Positions 5,975-8,276 of a DNA stretch of 8,276 bases are shown piece by piece (position 1 is the stretch's first letter; every line of letters starts with the position of its first letter). The notes under the pieces are model-generated. The model was given only the letters and a program-made list of their open reading frames with translations. It had not been told where the DNA came from and did not search any database. This stretch comes from Marinagarivorans sp. UBA5868. Lineage in GTDB: Bacteria > Pseudomonadota > Gammaproteobacteria > Pseudomonadales > Cellvibrionaceae. The DNA lies in NCBI GenBank assembly GCA_002432095.1, contig DJFQ01000056.1, positions 2,919 through 11,194 of the forward strand, read 5' to 3'. The translations under genes were made by a program, and so were the position numbers.

Positions 5975-6008
5975 GCTTAAGTAATCAGTGCCTTCTCTGC
6001 TTAAGTAA
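5975..6008. repeat. Two copies of GCTTAAGTAA between the DUF4112 gene and yihY
   Basis: Perfect 10-nt direct repeats at 5975-5984 and 5999-6008, 24 bp start to start. The second copy includes the stop codon of the DUF4112 gene. Each contains the CTTAAG core seen in the tandem box at 4851-4867, but the 24-bp period does not match the 11-bp spacing expected of a PmrA-type site. Confidence 0.6.
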
Positions 6009-6540
6009 CTTGTTGCCATATAAAGGCCACCAAAGTAATGGTGAGATAAAAAATCGCGAACATCAGCAACACCACCGCCGCCAGAATTCCAATGGATCCA
6101 GCAGCCGACCTTCGATAGGTTTGTTTCGGATTTTGTTGATAAGCGTCGAGAAGCCGCGCATTTTTTTCATTCGCTTTCCAGAAGAAGTCAAACAGATCTC
6201 CGAGCAGTGGAATGGCTCCGATAAAAGCATCGATCATGACATTCAGCAACATGCGCAACATCACCATTTTTGGTACGTTTCGCTGGTAGGCTTGATAAAG
6301 AATGATCGACGAAAGAAGTCCGCCTAACGCGTCGCCGACGCCGGGAATTAAACCAAGGATCCCGTCAAGTCCGATGCGAAATCCACCTGGCAGAGGAATG
6401 CTACTGTCAAGCAGGCGGCTGAGTTTTCCATAAGATCCACCCGATTTCCTGTAAGCGGGTTCCCCATAAGGGTCGCCAGCGCTGGTTTGCTGCTTCGGCG
6501 TATTGTTTTGGAAATCGGGAGTGTTTTGGAAGTTGGCCAT
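6001..6540 (-). CDS. DUF4112 domain-containing membrane protein
   Basis: A protein of 179 residues from the chosen ATG. The DUF4112 core runs from about 40 to 133: RLLDSSIPLPGGFRIGLDG, then GLIPGVGDALGG, RMLLNVMIDAFIGAIPLLGDLFDF and WKANEKNARLL. The paired GLIPGVGD and AIPLLGDLFD segments look like two re-entrant or amphipathic membrane hairpins. A clear transmembrane helix follows at about 148-172, and the N-terminal 40 residues are polar and probably cytoplasmic. The frame is open upstream to a GTG at 6621; the ATG at 6538-6540 is preferred because AAGGA lies 10 nt upstream and the extra 27 residues show no family pattern. The function is not known to me. It precedes yihY on the same strand with a 124-nt gap, so the two may be co-transcribed, but an independent yihY promoter is possible. 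Confidence 0.9.
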   Translation of the reverse strand: MANFQNTPDFQNNTPKQQTSAGDPYGEPAYRKSGGSYGKLSRLLDSSIPLPGGFRIGLDGILGLIPGVGDALGGLLSSIILYQAYQRNVPKMVMLRMLLNVMIDAFIGAIPLLGDLFDFFWKANEKNARLLDAYQQNPKQTYRRSAAGSIGILAAVVLLMFAIFYLTITLVAFIWQQVT

Positions 6541-6747
6541 TCGGCGTGCATCCTTAAAATATGGGGAGTAGATGAAGGCAGAGCGGCCTTTTTTAATCTG
6601 TGCTCCATTAGGCGCCTGCACCGAAAATTGAGTGCTTCACAAATTTATTAGCAAAGTCAGAGATAGCAAAATTAAGGCCATTTGACATCACACCTATTAG
6701 CCAGATTGCAGGCGGTTGCTGGTACGAATGCAGCAATGGTTTGCTTG
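6541..6747. other. Intergenic region upstream of the DUF4112 gene
   Basis: About 200 A/T-richer bases between the hydrolase end and the DUF4112 start. It must hold the DUF4112 promoter unless that gene is read from the hydrolase transcript. I found only weak -35/-10 candidates on the minus strand (a TAAATT near 6650) and no small gene I can defend. Confidence 0.4.
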
Positions 6748-6772
6748 CGATTTTGTAATAAATGCAAAATCG
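6748..6772. terminator. Perfect 8-bp inverted repeat just after the hydrolase stop, possible weak terminator
   Basis: CGATTTTG (6748-6755) and CAAAATCG (6765-6772) can form an 8-bp stem with a 9-nt loop, starting 4 nt after the TGA of the hydrolase gene. The minus-strand continuation is CAAGCAAACC, without a U-tract, so it is at best a weak or factor-aided terminator or an mRNA 3'-end stabiliser. Confidence 0.35.
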
Positions 6773-6776
6773 AGGA

Positions 6777-7634
6777 TCACTTCGACGTAGGATTGCAAAT
6801 ATCCCGCTCTATAAAACGCACCACATCATCAAACGTCGGTGCGAGAAACTGTAGTGGCGTCGCAATGCTCGCAACGAGTTTGCGGTGTCCTATGTCGGGG
6901 TAAAGATGAACGTGATGAGCTACGCCGTGCGCGGAGAGAGTGTCGGCTAGCGAACGAGCGGAGCGTGGTGTAACCAGGTCATCATCGGCGCCATGAAGAA
7001 TAAGCGTTTGCGGCGCTTCCGCAGTTACATGCCGCACTGGCAACGCGCGTAATTGACGTTCCGCGTCTTCACCGAAAATTGCGCTCCACTGCGGGTCGTC
7101 GGTAGGCAGAAAATAATCATGAGGGCCAGCTAAGGTTACCAGTGCGGTTATGTGTTGAGGAGTTTCTCCGAGAGCGTTGAGGTAGCTCGCATCGTAGCTG
7201 AGTAGCGCTGCGATCAAACCGCCGGCGGAGTGACCCATTAAAATCAGCGGGCGTTTATCATTGCGTTGCTGATACCAGTGAATACTCCGCGCAATGTCGT
7301 GGACAAACTCTGGAAAGGTGACTTCGGGATAAAGCCGATAGTCGGGAATCGCCACTTCATGACCGCGCCTCGCAAATGCGGCGCCCACAAAACCATAATC
7401 GCGTTTGTCGCCTTGCCGCCAATTACCGCCGTAGACAAAGACAATGCGGCATCCGTTTGGATTGGCTTCGGCAGGCGCGTAAAGATCCAGCGTTTGGCGG
7501 GGCAGTTCGCCGTAGGCGACGTCTTCAGCAAATCGATGCTTCGCGCTGCCAGAGGCGAAGTTAAGGGCATCCAGAGGCGAACAACCTGTCAAGCATGCAA
7601 CAAGTCCAGTGACGGTTAGTTTGGATAATTTCAC
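6777..7634 (-). CDS. Alpha/beta-hydrolase lipoprotein (esterase-like)
   Basis: A secreted, lipid-anchored serine hydrolase of 285 residues. Numbered from the GTG at 7634, the signal KLSKLTVTGLVACLTGC ends in a lipobox with Cys18. The fold shows an oxyanion strand VYGGNWRQGDKRDY (67-80), nucleophile elbow GHSAGG with Ser136, acid motif HGADDDLVTP with Asp218, and His250 in DIGHRK, so the triad is complete. The arrangement resembles small carboxylesterases related to BD-FAE and kynurenine formamidase; the usual HGG oxyanion His is Tyr here. The substrate is unknown. The frame opens further to a GTG at 7652, but the GTG at 7632-7634 has a near-ideal AAAGGAGG 5 nt upstream and gives a normal lipoprotein signal. 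It appears to be a single-gene unit, divergent from the plus-strand lipoprotein, with short direct repeats in the shared upstream region. Confidence 0.9.
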   Translation of the reverse strand: MKLSKLTVTGLVACLTGCSPLDALNFASGSAKHRFAEDVAYGELPRQTLDLYAPAEANPNGCRIVFVYGGNWRQGDKRDYGFVGAAFARRGHEVAIPDYRLYPEVTFPEFVHDIARSIHWYQQRNDKRPLILMGHSAGGLIAALLSYDASYLNALGETPQHITALVTLAGPHDYFLPTDDPQWSAIFGEDAERQLRALPVRHVTAEAPQTLILHGADDDLVTPRSARSLADTLSAHGVAHHVHLYPDIGHRKLVASIATPLQFLAPTFDDVVRFIERDICNPTSK

Positions 7635-7639
7635 GTTAG

Positions 7640-7647
7640 CCTCCTTT
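7640..7647 (-). promoter_or_regulatory. Strong ribosome binding site fixing the hydrolase GTG start
   Basis: AAAGGAGG on the minus strand, 5 nt before GTG 7634-7632. Its quality and spacing decide the start over the GTG at 7652, which lies on the far side of it. Confidence 0.85.
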
Positions 7648-7670
7648 GGCACGGTTACTCGTATGTCTGT

Positions 7671-7710
7671 TTAGATACTCGTTAGATACCAAGCAAATCG
7701 TTCTTTAGAT
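7671..7710. repeat. TTAGATAC direct repeats upstream of the hydrolase gene
   Basis: TTAGATAC occurs at 7671-7678 and 7682-7689, exactly 11 bp apart, and a shorter TTAGAT at 7705-7710. On the minus strand this reads GTATCTAA-N3-GTATCTAA. One helical turn between copies and the position about 40 nt upstream of the GTG suit a tandem operator for a dimeric regulator. No regulator can be assigned. Confidence 0.5.
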
Positions 7711-7730
7711 GCCAGCCTCGGTTTGCATGT

Positions 7731-7759
7731 ATATAACTGCTGCTATTCATATAACTGCT
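7731..7759. repeat. Paired ATATAACTGCT direct repeats in the divergent intergenic region
   Basis: An 11-nt perfect repeat at 7731-7741 and 7749-7759, 18 bp start to start. Each copy contains TATAAC, a possible -10 on the plus strand, but I see no matching -35 at proper spacing. The rest of the 277-nt gap between the hydrolase start and the plus-strand lipoprotein (7635-7911) holds the TTAGATAC repeats and no gene I can support. Confidence 0.5.
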
Positions 7760-7911
7760 AATGGTTAACTTACGGAATGAAAACTTGATCGGTTTGGCGC
7801 AATTTATGAATGCCGGATAGGCGAGGGAGGTGAGATGCAAATTCTTGGCTTACACTTAGAATTTCTGTCGTTAATCGGGGTTCTGCGGGCTCCGAGGGAG
7901 AGTTGTCGATT

Positions 7912-8097
7912 ATGCTGTTAAACCAAAGGGCGATTCTGCCGGCCATTTTTTTATTGGTCAGCGCATGTTCCGGCAACGAAGAGCCGCAAGGCGTTATTCC
8001 TGAAGCGCAATTACAAGCAATGGAAAAAGCTCGAGCGGTGGAAGATGCACTTGAAAAACAACATGAGGAGCTTCGCAAGAAGCTTGGAGAGGAATAG
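7912..8097 (+). CDS. Small predicted lipoprotein with charged helical tail
   Basis: A 61-residue protein whose N-terminus (MLLNQRAILPAIFLLVSAC) is a lipoprotein signal with lipobox VSAC, Cys19 and then Ser, so about 43 residues remain after processing. The mature part has GVIPEAQLQAMEKARAVED followed by a Lys/Glu-rich stretch likely to be one long amphipathic helix or coiled coil. The ATG at 7912 is chosen; a TTG at 7903 in frame is closer to the GAGGGAG ribosome binding site (7894-7900), so three extra residues are possible. The TAG lies 4 nt before the next gene, implying an operon. I do not recognise a named family. Lipid anchoring in the envelope is the only function the sequence supports. 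Confidence 0.75.
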   Translation: MLLNQRAILPAIFLLVSACSGNEEPQGVIPEAQLQAMEKARAVEDALEKQHEELRKKLGEE

Positions 8098-8101
8098 GTT
8101 T

Positions 8102-8276
8102 ATGCACTCGAGTATGGCAGACCAAAGTGAGCCAAAGCCGGTTGGAGCACATATAGGCGGTTTGCCATTGCGCGTTCTGCAAGCGAGGGCTTATGCGGTA
8201 CAGGCGCACGGCACCCAGATGTACGGCGATAAACCCTACGTGTTTCACCTCGATCAGGTTGCGGCCCTGTTAAAGC
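8102..8276 (+). CDS. HD-domain hydrolase, RelA/SpoT-like N-terminus (partial, cut by window end)
   Basis: The frame starts at ATG 8102 and is still open after 58 codons at the window edge. Residues 28-57 read ARAYAVQAHGTQMYGDKPYVFHLDQVAALL, matching the start of the RSH-type HD hydrolase domain, where A-x-x-AH-x-x-Q-x-x-x-G-x-PY-x-x-H-x-x-x-VA is usual. His49 corresponds to the first metal ligand of that domain; the HD pair and the final Asp would be beyond the window. Proteins of this kind include SpoT-like (p)ppGpp hydrolases and small MESH1-like or generic HD phosphohydrolases; a short N-terminus and no synthetase region in view leave this open. A GAGGA ribosome binding site lies within the end of the lipoprotein gene. 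An internal ATG at 8114 is an alternative start. Confidence 0.75.
   Translation, partial: MHSSMADQSEPKPVGAHIGGLPLRVLQARAYAVQAHGTQMYGDKPYVFHLDQVAALLK

Noticed and set aside
6541..6621. GTG start at 6621 for the DUF4112 protein
   Set aside because: The added 27 residues show no family pattern and the ATG at 6540 has a usable AAGGA site.
7770..8078. 102-residue minus-strand frame opposite the small lipoprotein
   Set aside because: It shows no domain or signal pattern, lies antisense to a frame with a clear lipobox and a ribosome binding site, and its Ser/Cys-rich start looks like reversed codons.

Overview
The window looks like chromosomal DNA of a Gram-negative bacterium, most likely a gammaproteobacterium. 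Support: two lipoproteins and a probable beta-barrel outer-membrane protein, a PmrA/QseB-type two-component system, YihY/BrkB and DUF4112 membrane proteins, strong Shine-Dalgarno starts and a roughly 50% GC composition judged by eye. I see no insertion sequence, tRNA, rRNA, CRISPR array or phage gene. The species is not identifiable by reading alone.

Region 1 (1-4870, minus strand, read right to left) is one compact operon: small DUF4266 lipoprotein, DUF3570 probable outer-membrane barrel, ApbE-family FMN transferase, OmpR-family response regulator, sensor histidine kinase. Genes overlap or sit 3-14 nt apart at most junctions. The promoter side carries a tandem CTTAAG-N5-CTTAAG element (4851-4867), the form expected for a PmrA/QseB-type regulator, so the operon probably encodes its own activator. 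The DUF3570 protein carries a DxxTGAS motif resembling the ApbE flavinylation signal, which makes it a candidate covalent flavoprotein of the cell envelope. The ApbE itself has Gly where the family usually has the metal-binding Asp, and has no visible export signal. This self-regulated, possibly flavin-based envelope module is the most interesting part of the window.

Region 2 (4890-6540, minus strand) holds a YihY/BrkB membrane protein and, upstream of it, a DUF4112 membrane protein. Between them lies a 28-codon reading frame with an excellent ribosome binding site whose stop overlaps the yihY start, plus two copies of a 10-nt repeat.

Region 3 (6777-7644, minus strand) is an alpha/beta-hydrolase lipoprotein with a GTG start and a near-ideal ribosome binding site. 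Its upstream region, shared with a divergent plus-strand unit, contains two sets of short direct repeats. Region 4 (7912-8276, plus strand) is a 61-residue lipoprotein followed after 4 nt by the start of an HD-domain hydrolase (RelA/SpoT-like N-terminal pattern) cut by the window end.
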